21,220 nt of DNA from a virus, in the IMG/VR virus record IMGVR_UViG_3300006641_000223, positions 1-21,220 of that record; one strand, written 5' to 3'. Both the position numbers and the translations under genes were made by a program. Under the pieces are notes generated by a model that was not told the DNA's origin, ran no database searches, and worked only from the letters and a program-made list of their open reading frames with translations. Positions 1 through 7,099 of this stretch are shown here, piece after piece; positions within the stretch are counted from its first letter, which is position 1, and the number at the start of each line of letters is the position of its first letter.

Positions 1-1961
1 GCGGCAGACAGCCGCAACTGGGACTGTCTGCCCCGCACCAGCCCCTCAGCCAGACGACGGATCTCCCCGTCAAGATCATCCAACACGGCCCGCAAACCGA
101 CCGTGTTCTGCACCTGACGGACCAACTGGTTCCCGACCGTACGAGACTCTTTCGCCGCCGCAGGCGTCAACTTTCGGACCCTACTCACCTCACCCAACAG
201 GCCCTTGTTGAACAGTTCAGTCGCAGCGATACGTTCCGAACTGCGGTTCGCAGCCTGCTTGATATAGTGAGCCAACGTTTCCCGCATGTCCGTGTTGAAG
301 AACCCATCGAAGTTCTTCGCCAACTCGGGATCGACCTGCTCCAACATGCGGCGGGCAATCTCCGTCACCTTCGCCGTCACCTCAGCGTTATTCGCCGCCT
401 TGAACGACTCGCCGCCGAAATGGTAGAAACCCTGACTGTCGGCAACCAACGAACGGGCACGTTCGTGGATCGCCAACGGGTTCGCATTCCCGCCCTTCTT
501 CGCAAGAAGCCCCAACTTGCGGAGAGCGTCCCGAACTTTCGGATCGCCATGCAGACGGCGCGGAATATAATCCTCAATGATGTTGATATTCGCGCCCGTA
601 GCCTTCTCGTGGGCTGCGATCTCGTCCAACAGTTTACGGACAGGAGCGACCCTGTCCCCACCCAACGCCTTCACAGCCGCCTGATCGCCCTCCAACGCCT
701 TCGGCAACGAATCCATCTCGTCGTCAGAGAACCCCTTCAACGCATGGTGAGCATCATTCCACCATTTCGTAGAAAGAGTTCTTGCCTCGGCCCGCGCACG
801 GTCCGCGCCGATCTGTTTCCAGACGGCCCCCCAAGCCTCCTCAGGTTTCCCCGACCGTGCAAGATCCCGCAACGCGACGTTCGTCCCGAACGCCCGCCCG
901 ACCGTGTGCGACACAAGATCGGCAGCCTTCGCTGAACCCTTCGCATACAGTTCCCCGAACGCCTGACCTGCCTTCGATCCCGTCCCAGGGATCACCCCCA
1001 ACCCTGCGAACTGCAAACCGCGCTGTTCGTTCGGCAAATACCTTGCCATCTCCTCGGCGGTCAACTCCGACAGTTTCGTACGGCGAGCCTTCGCCACCGC
1101 CTGCTGGCCCGCTTCGATAGCCTTCGCAACCTCAGGGTCATCGGCAACCAGACGGATCATCTTCCCTTGCTTCAGGTCGCCGCCCTCCGCAAGGGTCTTA
1201 GCAATCTCGGCACGTAACTTTGCGGCATCGTCAGCCTGTTTCGCAGCCTGATTCGCCAACGTCCGTTCCAGACCGCCTTTCGCTGCACCCTGCGCCGCAG
1301 ACTCCGCAACCTGCTTCGCAGCCTGCTCGCCAACATCGCCAACGGCCTGTTCCCCCAACTTGCGGGCGGCAGCCCGCTCTGCCGTACGGGCAATGTCATC
1401 AGCGGCAGCCTCCGCAACACGAGTCGCAGTAACCTTCGCCCCCGCCTTCGCTACACCTGCACCGCCCACATACGTCAAAGGGTCGAACGCCAGATCGACA
1501 CCAAACCCCGTAGCCGCCACCGCCCAATCGGGCATATGGTCGGCCAGTGGACTCTTTACTATCCCATGTTCGGGACTGCCCTCAATCCAATCGCGGCCGT
1601 AAATCCGTTTCTTCTTATCGAACGTCTGCTCGAACAGGTCTTTGAACGACGCATCGTCGTCCGACTGGCCCAGCAACATGCCGCCGCCAGCAGGGTTGTT
1701 CGACAACTGTGCAACCTCGTTGATCGCCGAGAACACGAACGCACGAGGAACATCAACAACGTCGAACACATACCCCAACGCAGACAACGGGCCAGCGAGC
1801 CGCTCCCGCCAGCCGCCCCCGCCGCCACCGCCCGTCGCGTACGCTGCAGGGCCGCTCCAACCTGCCGAACCTGACCGTCGAACGGCAGGTTTCGGCGGCG
1901 GCGCAAACCGCTCCATCGACCGTCTGAACTGTTCCGCAGGATTGTAAGTCGGCTCTGCCAT
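1..1961 (-). CDS. Large virion-associated protein, candidate ejected/internal virion protein (3' end outside window)
   Basis: The frame is open from an ATG at 1961 to the left edge: 653 codons without a stop, with the C-terminus missing. It starts MAEPTYNPAEQFRRSMERF, followed by a Gly-rich linker (TGGGGGGW, about residues 43-50), a hydrophobic stretch and the motif DLAFDPLTYVGG (about residues 160-171). A long Ala/Lys/Glu/Gln-rich helical region follows (about 175-330). Further on are NIIEDYIPRRLHGDP (about 460-480) and an amphipathic helical segment. Large size, helical bias and position as the last gene after the tail module match the slot of P22 gp16-type ejection proteins or T7-like internal virion proteins. 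I see no catalytic motif. The start lies 7 nt after the upstream stop, with only a weak ribosome site, so translational coupling is likely. Existence of the gene is secure; function is inferred from position. Confidence 0.85.
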   Translation of the reverse strand, partial: MAEPTYNPAEQFRRSMERFAPPPKPAVRRSGSAGWSGPAAYATGGGGGGGWRERLAGPLSALGYVFDVVDVPRAFVFSAINEVAQLSNNPAGGGMLLGQSDDDASFKDLFEQTFDKKKRIYGRDWIEGSPEHGIVKSPLADHMPDWAVAATGFGVDLAFDPLTYVGGAGVAKAGAKVTATRVAEAAADDIARTAERAAARKLGEQAVGDVGEQAAKQVAESAAQGAAKGGLERTLANQAAKQADDAAKLRAEIAKTLAEGGDLKQGKMIRLVADDPEVAKAIEAGQQAVAKARRTKLSELTAEEMARYLPNEQRGLQFAGLGVIPGTGSKAGQAFGELYAKGSAKAADLVSHTVGRAFGTNVALRDLARSGKPEEAWGAVWKQIGADRARAEARTLSTKWWNDAHHALKGFSDDEMDSLPKALEGDQAAVKALGGDRVAPVRKLLDEIAAHEKATGANINIIEDYIPRRLHGDPKVRDALRKLGLLAKKGGNANPLAIHERARSLVADSQGFYHFGGESFKAANNAEVTAKVTEIARRMLEQVDPELAKNFDGFFNTDMRETLAHYIKQAANRSSERIAATELFNKGLLGEVSRVRKLTPAAAKESRTVGNQLVRQVQNTVGLRAVLDDLDGEIRRLAEGLVRGRQSQLRLSA

Positions 1962-1968
1962 CTGTCGT

Positions 1969-2595
1969 CTACTTCGCCCGCTGGCGCAGTGAAATCATCT
2001 GCTGCAAGACATGCAAATACCGTTTCTTCCGCTCCAGTTCAGAAGGCTGCGCCTGCCGCTGCCGCTCCAACGACTGTTGGCCCATATCGAATATGCGGGC
2101 AACAGCCAACTGTTGTTCTTTCGACAGTTTCCGAAAGTCGCCATTCGGGTCGGGAGCAGGGCCACCAGGCACGGTACCAAGACCCGAACGGAACATAAAG
2201 TTCCGTTTCGCTTCCTCCACCGACGTACGGTTAGCAGCCAGATCGTTCAGATAGTTCGACACGATCTGCTGTGCGAACGGATCGTTCGGGTTGATGCCGC
2301 TGCGACCGTCGTCAGAGAACCGTTTCTGTTCCGCTTCCAACAGACGGCCCCAATCGACCGTAGGAACCTGTTTCGGCGCGTCAACATACTTGTTCAACGA
2401 AATGATCGAAGAAGAAGACATCGGCTTCGACGGCCCCAACGGCTGATCCTGAAAGAACGGATAGTCGCCCATCTCGCCGCTATAGTCAGGAAACTGGTAG
2501 CCGCCCCCGCTGTAGCCGCCGCCACTATCGAACAGCACAACATTGCCGTTCGCGTCGTAACCGTAATCTTCAGGGTCGTATTCTTCAGGGTCCAC
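1969..2595 (-). CDS. Hypothetical virion protein, candidate internal/ejection protein
   Basis: This 208-aa protein starts at a GTG six bases after a GGAG ribosome site. The first 30 residues are acidic and Tyr/Asp-rich (MDPEEYDPEDYGYD), followed by a flexible Gly/Tyr segment (SGGGYSGGGYQFPDYSG). The rest is charged and predicted helical, ending in a Gln/Arg-rich segment (SLERQRQAQPSELERKKRYLHVLQQM). There are no transmembrane segments or Cys clusters. I recognise no family. It belongs to a run of three Gln/Ala-rich helical proteins placed before the giant last gene, where P22-type phages encode their DNA-ejection proteins, so an ejection or internal-virion role is a reasonable guess only. Confidence 0.8.
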   Translation of the reverse strand: MDPEEYDPEDYGYDANGNVVLFDSGGGYSGGGYQFPDYSGEMGDYPFFQDQPLGPSKPMSSSSIISLNKYVDAPKQVPTVDWGRLLEAEQKRFSDDGRSGINPNDPFAQQIVSNYLNDLAANRTSVEEAKRNFMFRSGLGTVPGGPAPDPNGDFRKLSKEQQLAVARIFDMGQQSLERQRQAQPSELERKKRYLHVLQQMISLRQRAK

Positions 2596-2607
2596 AACTA
2601 TCTCCTG

Positions 2608-3291
2608 CTATCCGAGGCGCTGTTTAGACGCCGCGTACATTCGTTCAAGGTCCTGCAACGCGTTCTGTTGGGCCTGCGCCGACGCCAACTGGCGCACACC
2701 CAACGACTGTTCGAACTGCTGCCCATACTGGCCCATCAACGACTGTTGGCGGGCCTGAGCGTCACGCATCGCAGCATCACGCAACGCCATCTCCGACCCC
2801 ACCCCCGCCGTCGAAGCGCCCTGACGGCCAAGATCGGCAGAAAGTTGGGCGAGCAACGCTTGATTCTGCCCCAACCCATCCCTGTAGGGGGCGGCGTTCG
2901 CCGACAACAGATCTTTGTTGCGGCGACGCATCTGGTCGATCAACGCCGACAACTGTGCCTGTGCGGCCGAACCAGCATTGGTCACCCCCTGCTTTCCCGA
3001 CTCGAACACTTTCGACAGGTCGGCGATCAACTGTGCGCGAGAACGGCCACCGCCACCGCCGCCGCCGCCATAGCCGCCCCCGCCGCCGCCATAGCCGTAC
3101 GGTCCCGTCCCATTCAGAATCGCCTCGGCTTCAACGGTCGCCTTATTTGTATTCTCCATGTCCTGGTTGTAAGCCATCGCCTCCAACCATTTCTTCTCGT
3201 TCGCCTCACGCTCTGCCCGCGCCGCGGCCCGCTGAGGCCCATTCAGGAGCATGTCCCACGCGCTACGATGCTCCCCATTGGGATGACTCAT
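2608..3291 (-). CDS. Gly-rich helical virion protein, candidate ejection protein
   Basis: This 227-aa protein overlaps the upstream stop by 4 nt (ATGA). It has a charged helical N-terminus (about 1-58), then an almost pure Gly/Tyr linker (about 63-82, YGGGGGGYGGGGGGGG), then a long Ala/Gln-rich helical half (about 83-227). The helical half carries repeated 'Q..LL.QLSADLGRQG' and 'DAQARQQSLMGQYGQQFEQS' style segments. This two-arm layout joined by a flexible glycine hinge resembles small ejected or internal virion proteins of podoviruses, but no specific family is recognised. The linker DNA is a GCC-type simple repeat (about 3045-3105) that could vary in length between isolates. Confidence 0.82.
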   Translation of the reverse strand: MSHPNGEHRSAWDMLLNGPQRAAARAEREANEKKWLEAMAYNQDMENTNKATVEAEAILNGTGPYGYGGGGGGYGGGGGGGGRSRAQLIADLSKVFESGKQGVTNAGSAAQAQLSALIDQMRRRNKDLLSANAAPYRDGLGQNQALLAQLSADLGRQGASTAGVGSEMALRDAAMRDAQARQQSLMGQYGQQFEQSLGVRQLASAQAQQNALQDLERMYAASKQRLG

Positions 3292-3797
3292 TGTCCACCA
3301 CCCCCGATCCGCTGTGCGGCCATCTGATTCATCATCATCTGACGTTGCGCCTCCAACTGTGCCAACGCAAACAACTTCTGTTTCAGCAACATCTGTTCAT
3401 TTACGTCATACTGTCCCAACGCCCGAGCACGCTGCTCCTGCAAGTCGCCACCCTGACGGGCACGCAACAGCGCATAATCTTTCAGGCCATGCTGCCAAAC
3501 ACCCGAACCCAACATGCCCCGACGGTTGAACCGTCCAGGCAGCCCCTCACGGAACTTGTCCTGCTGAAAGTTGAAATCGCGAAGGCGGCGAATATAATCA
3601 GCAGCCGTAGTCGCCCGACCATACGCATTATTCGCAGACTGCTGCCCATACACATCCTCGGCAGCCTGCCGCTGATTCGCAAACTGCAAATCGGCATTCG
3701 CCGACACCCGCAAAGGCGCACCCAACGGGTCGGCCTTCTCCTGCTCGCCCACACGACGATAATAATCTAACGCCTCAGGGCTAAACGGATTCACCAC
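3288..3797 (-). CDS. Gln/Ala/Met-rich helical virion protein, candidate ejection protein
   Basis: This 169-aa protein starts at tandem GTG codons behind a strong AGGAGG eight bases upstream. It is almost entirely helix-forming. An N-terminal VNPFSPEALDYYRRVGEQ segment leads into RRLRDFNFQQDKFREGLPGRFNRRGMLGSGVWQHGLKDYALLRARQ (about 70-115) and a C-terminal coiled-coil-like region rich in Q, L and M (QYDVNEQMLLKQKLFALAQLEAQRQMMMNQ). The patch 'RFNRRGMLGSGVW..GL' resembles a motif I associate with tail or ejection-associated phage proteins, but this is recollection rather than a search. It opens the block of candidate ejection proteins directly after the adhesion genes. Confidence 0.82.
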   Translation of the reverse strand: MVNPFSPEALDYYRRVGEQEKADPLGAPLRVSANADLQFANQRQAAEDVYGQQSANNAYGRATTAADYIRRLRDFNFQQDKFREGLPGRFNRRGMLGSGVWQHGLKDYALLRARQGGDLQEQRARALGQYDVNEQMLLKQKLFALAQLEAQRQMMMNQMAAQRIGGGGQ

Positions 3798-3809
3798 AAC
3801 ACAAACCTC

Positions 3810-4832
3810 CTACGGGCGGGCAGGGAAAGGCACCTCAGCCCACCTGACCCCATAGCGACGATAATCGTTCAACACACCATCACCATTCAAGTTATACAGC
3901 AGCCGCAACATATTGCCCTGACGGTACGACAAGCCACCATAGTTATATTGGTCGGCCCACACTGTGGGGACCGTATAAAGATCCCCCAAATCTGTCCACG
4001 ACCCCGTCGGGCTTGCCGCCCACCACGCAGCAACCTTGTTCGACAACAGTCCCTTACGGCACGAAGTCAACAGCAAGCCGCCCGCAGGATGGGGCAACAC
4101 CGTAAACGAGTTCCCAGGTGTCGGCCCCAACTCGGCCACATCCGCCACAGCAGCCGACCAGGTAGCCCCATCCCAATAGGTGGGAGTGCCCGTCGTGCCT
4201 CGTCCACGACGAGCGACAACAACCCTGTACCCATCACCAACATGCTGCACCGCCCCATACACATACTGGTAAGTTTCGTCAAACGAAACAGCCTGCCCCC
4301 AAGTGACCTGAAGGCCACCAACCGTCGTCGGCCCCAAACCTGAACTTGCCGCCCACACGCCAGGCATCAACGTCACAGGATCGACCGTCACCTCACCTAA
4401 CGTCGCCGCCTCATAGCCCGTAAAGATATTGCCCGTATAGCCCGCAAAGAACGCATGGACCTTATTGTCCACATCCACCCACGCGCCCGCAGGCCAACGG
4501 AACCCGCCAGGAGACGGCGACAAGAACCCAGGCACATACGGCTTCCGTGCCCCATAAATGTTCGTGCCGCCCTGATAGCGGACACCGAACGTCCCCTGCC
4601 GCCAGAACAACAAACTGTTGTTCGTAAACGGACAGCCAGACGGTACGGGCCCATCAGGCATCTGCGGCACACGACCCATATAGGTGTCGCCACAGAACAT
4701 GAGGACAGTCCCATCCCAAGCGACCGTCATCGCAGTACAGTCCGCACCGACCCACTGACGGCCACGCCAAGTGGCCGTATCCAAATCTTCAATAGCGGGC
4801 TTCGGCTGGCGGGCCACCGACGGATACAACAT
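3810..4832 (-). CDS. Beta-propeller glycosidase-like protein (DUF4185/DUF5005-like), candidate receptor-binding or depolymerase
   Basis: This 340-aa protein has a pattern typical of five-bladed beta-propeller glycosidase-like families. It shows an early WDGTVLMFCGDT (about 39-50), NNSLLFW (71-77) and FRWPAGAWVDVDNKVHAFFAGY (about 111-132). Further on are VTWGQAVSFDETYQYVYGA, TPTYWDGATWS, NSFTVLPHPAGGLLLTS and AASPTGSWTDLGDLYTVP. Conserved acidic residues (D31, D40, D49, D120, D122) could form a sugar or metal site, but I cannot assign catalysis. No signal peptide or membrane segment is visible. The start overlaps the upstream stop by one base (TGATG), directly after the 454-aa fibre-like gene. 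That context suggests a virion adhesin or surface-glycan-degrading enzyme. Alternatively it is a non-enzymatic sugar-binding propeller. Confidence 0.8.
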   Translation of the reverse strand: MLYPSVARQPKPAIEDLDTATWRGRQWVGADCTAMTVAWDGTVLMFCGDTYMGRVPQMPDGPVPSGCPFTNNSLLFWRQGTFGVRYQGGTNIYGARKPYVPGFLSPSPGGFRWPAGAWVDVDNKVHAFFAGYTGNIFTGYEAATLGEVTVDPVTLMPGVWAASSGLGPTTVGGLQVTWGQAVSFDETYQYVYGAVQHVGDGYRVVVARRGRGTTGTPTYWDGATWSAAVADVAELGPTPGNSFTVLPHPAGGLLLTSCRKGLLSNKVAAWWAASPTGSWTDLGDLYTVPTVWADQYNYGGLSYRQGNMLRLLYNLNGDGVLNDYRRYGVRWAEVPFPARP

Positions 4833-6196
4833 CAGCCGATCACCTGCAAACGGTTGATGTCAACCGCCCTTCCCGTAGCATCCACCGTCACCAAACCGAC
4901 CATCGGAAACAGCATCGTTGAAGCCGACGGCATATATGTTGGCGACCACACACCAGACGTTTCCGTCCCCGCAGTACGATCCCAGATCTTCCAATGGACC
5001 GCCGTCCCGCCCGCAACCATCCCCACCTGCATCGAATACCACCGTTGCGGATAGAACGTCACCGTCGTCGCCGACGTAGACACATTCGACCCGTCACGCG
5101 ACAACAACGTCCAATAAGTGTCCGCAGCACCACCATTCACAGACCTACGCACAAACCCGACGAAATGGCCCGACACCGTATCGGCACTCAAAGCCGTCGC
5201 AATCGTCGTAGACGACAAACCAAACCCCAACCGCGAACCAGTCGAAGCGCCCGACTCGTCATACGACACATCAGTAAAGTTGAACGTCGCGGACGCCACA
5301 AACCCCGACCCGACCCAATCGGTACCAGCCCCCCGACACACAGGCGCAACCGAAGTAGAAGTCCCAGCCGCCGCCCCCGCCGAAGCCGCACTCGTCCACC
5401 TCGTCGCACGCGGAACATTCTGTGCAGCAGCCTGCCCCGCCGCCGTCCCCGTAGACGAATGGGCCGCATAACCCGACTCTTTGTACGCCGCCCCCTGCGC
5501 CTGCGCCGAATAGCCCGCCCGACGATCCATAATCGTCAAAGCCAAACTGTCAGGCAGTTGACGGGCCGTACCCGTCAACGTATAAGTATCATCGTGAACA
5601 CCATCGGCATCCAAATAGCCGACCACATCGCCAATCGTCCACGAACCGCCACCATTCGCAGTCACCTGACGGACCTCCGTCACCGCCGTCCAATCAGACG
5701 GCGACAACGGCAAACCGTTATCGTCATAATAAGTGTGGCCCGCCGCAGTCACCGACGAGTTCGCGACCTGCACACCCTTCCCGACAATCATCGAAGAAGT
5801 CAACGCCGACACATTCGCAGGCACATACACAGCCGCCAACACAACCTTCGACCCCGACGGGGCAGGCATCTGCGGGTCGGCCGCAGCCGACCCCTCATTC
5901 CAAGACAACACCCCATCAGAATCGACCTCAACCAACGACCACTTCGGATTCGCACCATCCGCAATAATCGTGCCAGTATCAGCGCCCGTCACCGAAACCA
6001 ACGTATTCGCGATCAACACCTGCCCCGACGCAACCGCGACCCTCATCGCCGCAGGAGACTTCGCCGTCACCGCACAGCCCGTATACACGCCCGTGCCGTT
6101 CGTCGCGGCTGTCAGGATCGCGAAATCTGCCGCATACACGCGGGCCTGATCGGCATACGATGCACTACCAACATTCGGGATAGTAAACGCACTCAT
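4832..6196 (-). CDS. Tail fibre / receptor-binding protein with baseplate-type N-terminus
   Basis: This 454-aa protein starts at ATG 6196 behind a GTAGGAG/GTAGGG purine stretch. Residues about 35-145 (VYTGCAVTAKSPAAMRVAVASGQVLIAN..., NPKWSLVEVDSDGVLSW, KVVLAAVYVPANVSALTSSMI) match the general pattern of beta-rich attachment domains at the N-termini of phage fibres and baseplate spikes. The middle (about 200-290) is Ala/Ser/Gly-rich. Residues about 290-454 form a beta-rich domain (FVASATFNFTDVSYDESG, GHFVGFVRRS, RWYSMQVGMVAGGTAVHWKIWDRT) that resembles a concanavalin/LamG-type jelly-roll and is plausibly carbohydrate-binding. Neighbours are a 48-aa protein, a C1q-like fibre and a propeller, which together form a host-adhesion cluster. 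Confidence 0.85.
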   Translation of the reverse strand: MSAFTIPNVGSASYADQARVYAADFAILTAATNGTGVYTGCAVTAKSPAAMRVAVASGQVLIANTLVSVTGADTGTIIADGANPKWSLVEVDSDGVLSWNEGSAAADPQMPAPSGSKVVLAAVYVPANVSALTSSMIVGKGVQVANSSVTAAGHTYYDDNGLPLSPSDWTAVTEVRQVTANGGGSWTIGDVVGYLDADGVHDDTYTLTGTARQLPDSLALTIMDRRAGYSAQAQGAAYKESGYAAHSSTGTAAGQAAAQNVPRATRWTSAASAGAAAGTSTSVAPVCRGAGTDWVGSGFVASATFNFTDVSYDESGASTGSRLGFGLSSTTIATALSADTVSGHFVGFVRRSVNGGAADTYWTLLSRDGSNVSTSATTVTFYPQRWYSMQVGMVAGGTAVHWKIWDRTAGTETSGVWSPTYMPSASTMLFPMVGLVTVDATGRAVDINRLQVIG

Positions 6197-6211
6197 TCCC
6201 TACAACCTCTC

Positions 6212-6358
6212 CTACGGGTACGGGTAGTAGCCCTGCGCCTCTAACGCAGCCTGAATCGACGCAACCAACTGTTCCAAACGGACCAACTTGTCGATCACAG
6301 CAACCCGAACCTGCCCATCATCGAACGTCACCTTCGTAGCGTTCTCGTTCTTGATCAT
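6212..6358 (-). CDS. 48-aa helical protein in the tail fibre cluster
   Basis: This short frame begins at ATG 6358, overlapping the stop of the C1q-like fibre gene by 4 nt (ATGA). It ends at TAG 6214-6212, fifteen bases before the start of the 454-aa fibre gene. The protein starts MIKNENATKVTFDDGQVRV, continues with an amphipathic helix (AVIDKLVRLEQLVASIQAALEAQ) and ends GYYPYP. Without it there would be a 158-nt hole in an otherwise gapless operon. The reading frame, overlap start and heptad-like helix support a real gene. It could be a chaperone or small trimerising partner for the fibres; no family is recognised. Confidence 0.72.
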   Translation of the reverse strand: MIKNENATKVTFDDGQVRVAVIDKLVRLEQLVASIQAALEAQGYYPYP

Positions 6359-7098
6359 GACCCCAACCCGTGCAGCCACGCAATCGTCAAACTATCCAAC
6401 ATCGGATATTCGTACGTGTTCGCCGCCGCAACAGCACCACCCGTCGAACACTGCACCACAATGTTGTTCCCAGCCTCGCAATACACGACCTGAGAGGACG
6501 CCAACTTCAACGGCTCGTCGTTCGGGTGGACGCCATACCATCCCTCCTGCGCCGCACCGAACGGCCACGCACGGTTCAGCACATACGGACAGACCCGCAA
6601 CGCATCCACCGACCGTTGCACCGTCCCACCCGAGTTACGGACCGCAACCCGAAACCGATACAACGCCTTAGAAATCAGTTGGTCAGACGGATCATCAACA
6701 TTCAGTTCCGTCACAAACCCAACATGATACAAACCAGCGGTCGGAGCGGTAAACACGCCCGACGCAGGAACGAACGCACCATGCGAATCGCGTTCCTCCG
6801 ACTGAAAGTTCTTCACCACATAATAGTTCTGGTCATTATGGATAAAGTCCGTACCGCAAACCATGTTCGAGTTCTTCGCCAACACGTACGGCCCATCCGT
6901 GTATGCCTTCCTCACCGCATGCGCCGCAGCCGACGGATTCCCCGACAGCAACAACGGAGCCGACATCGCATTCGACCCATCGACATGCACCACCTCATCG
7001 TTCACGAAATCTCGCAAATCGACAAAGTTCTGCTGCACCTCCGTAGCATCAGCAGGCGTGTTATTCGAAATCGTATAACTCAACGACGCAGAAGACAT
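6355..7098 (-). CDS. Short tail fibre protein with C1q/TNF-like jelly-roll
   Basis: This 247-aa protein starts with a region (about 1-70) containing TPADATEVQQNFVDLRDFVNDEVVHVDGSNAMSAPLLLSGNP and AAHAVRKAYTD, the pattern of phage fibre shaft or attachment repeats ('.a.haV.K.Yvd'). From about residue 75 it reads as a compact beta-sandwich. The segment GVFTAPTAGLYHVGFVTELN (about 114-133) is the signature-like core of C1q/TNF-type trimeric jelly-roll domains. Later strands (YRFRVAVRNSGGTVQRSVDAL, EAGNNIVVQCSTGG) fit the same fold. I infer a trimeric receptor-binding tip. It follows the tail hub gene after a single base and overlaps the 48-aa gene downstream by 4 nt. Confidence 0.85.
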   Translation of the reverse strand: MSSASLSYTISNNTPADATEVQQNFVDLRDFVNDEVVHVDGSNAMSAPLLLSGNPSAAAHAVRKAYTDGPYVLAKNSNMVCGTDFIHNDQNYYVVKNFQSEERDSHGAFVPASGVFTAPTAGLYHVGFVTELNVDDPSDQLISKALYRFRVAVRNSGGTVQRSVDALRVCPYVLNRAWPFGAAQEGWYGVHPNDEPLKLASSQVVYCEAGNNIVVQCSTGGAVAAANTYEYPMLDSLTIAWLHGLGS

Positions 7099-7099
7099 C

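Noticed and set aside
3-32. Perfect 9-bp inverted repeat (GGCAGACAG / CTGTCTGCC)
   Set aside because: It lies inside the open frame of the large virion gene, and codons on both arms read normally, so no independent function is supported.
3045-3105. GCC-type microsatellite
   Set aside because: It is fully explained by the glycine linker of the 227-aa protein, so it is reported there rather than as a separate element.
2011-3327. 438-codon open frame on the plus strand
   Set aside because: It lies antisense across three clear minus-strand genes; the Arg/Leu-rich product without domain structure is a shadow of biased codon use.
4994-6244. 416-codon plus-strand frame, extremely Arg-rich
   Set aside because: Antisense to the 454-aa fibre gene; the product is a composition artefact of GC-rich codons.
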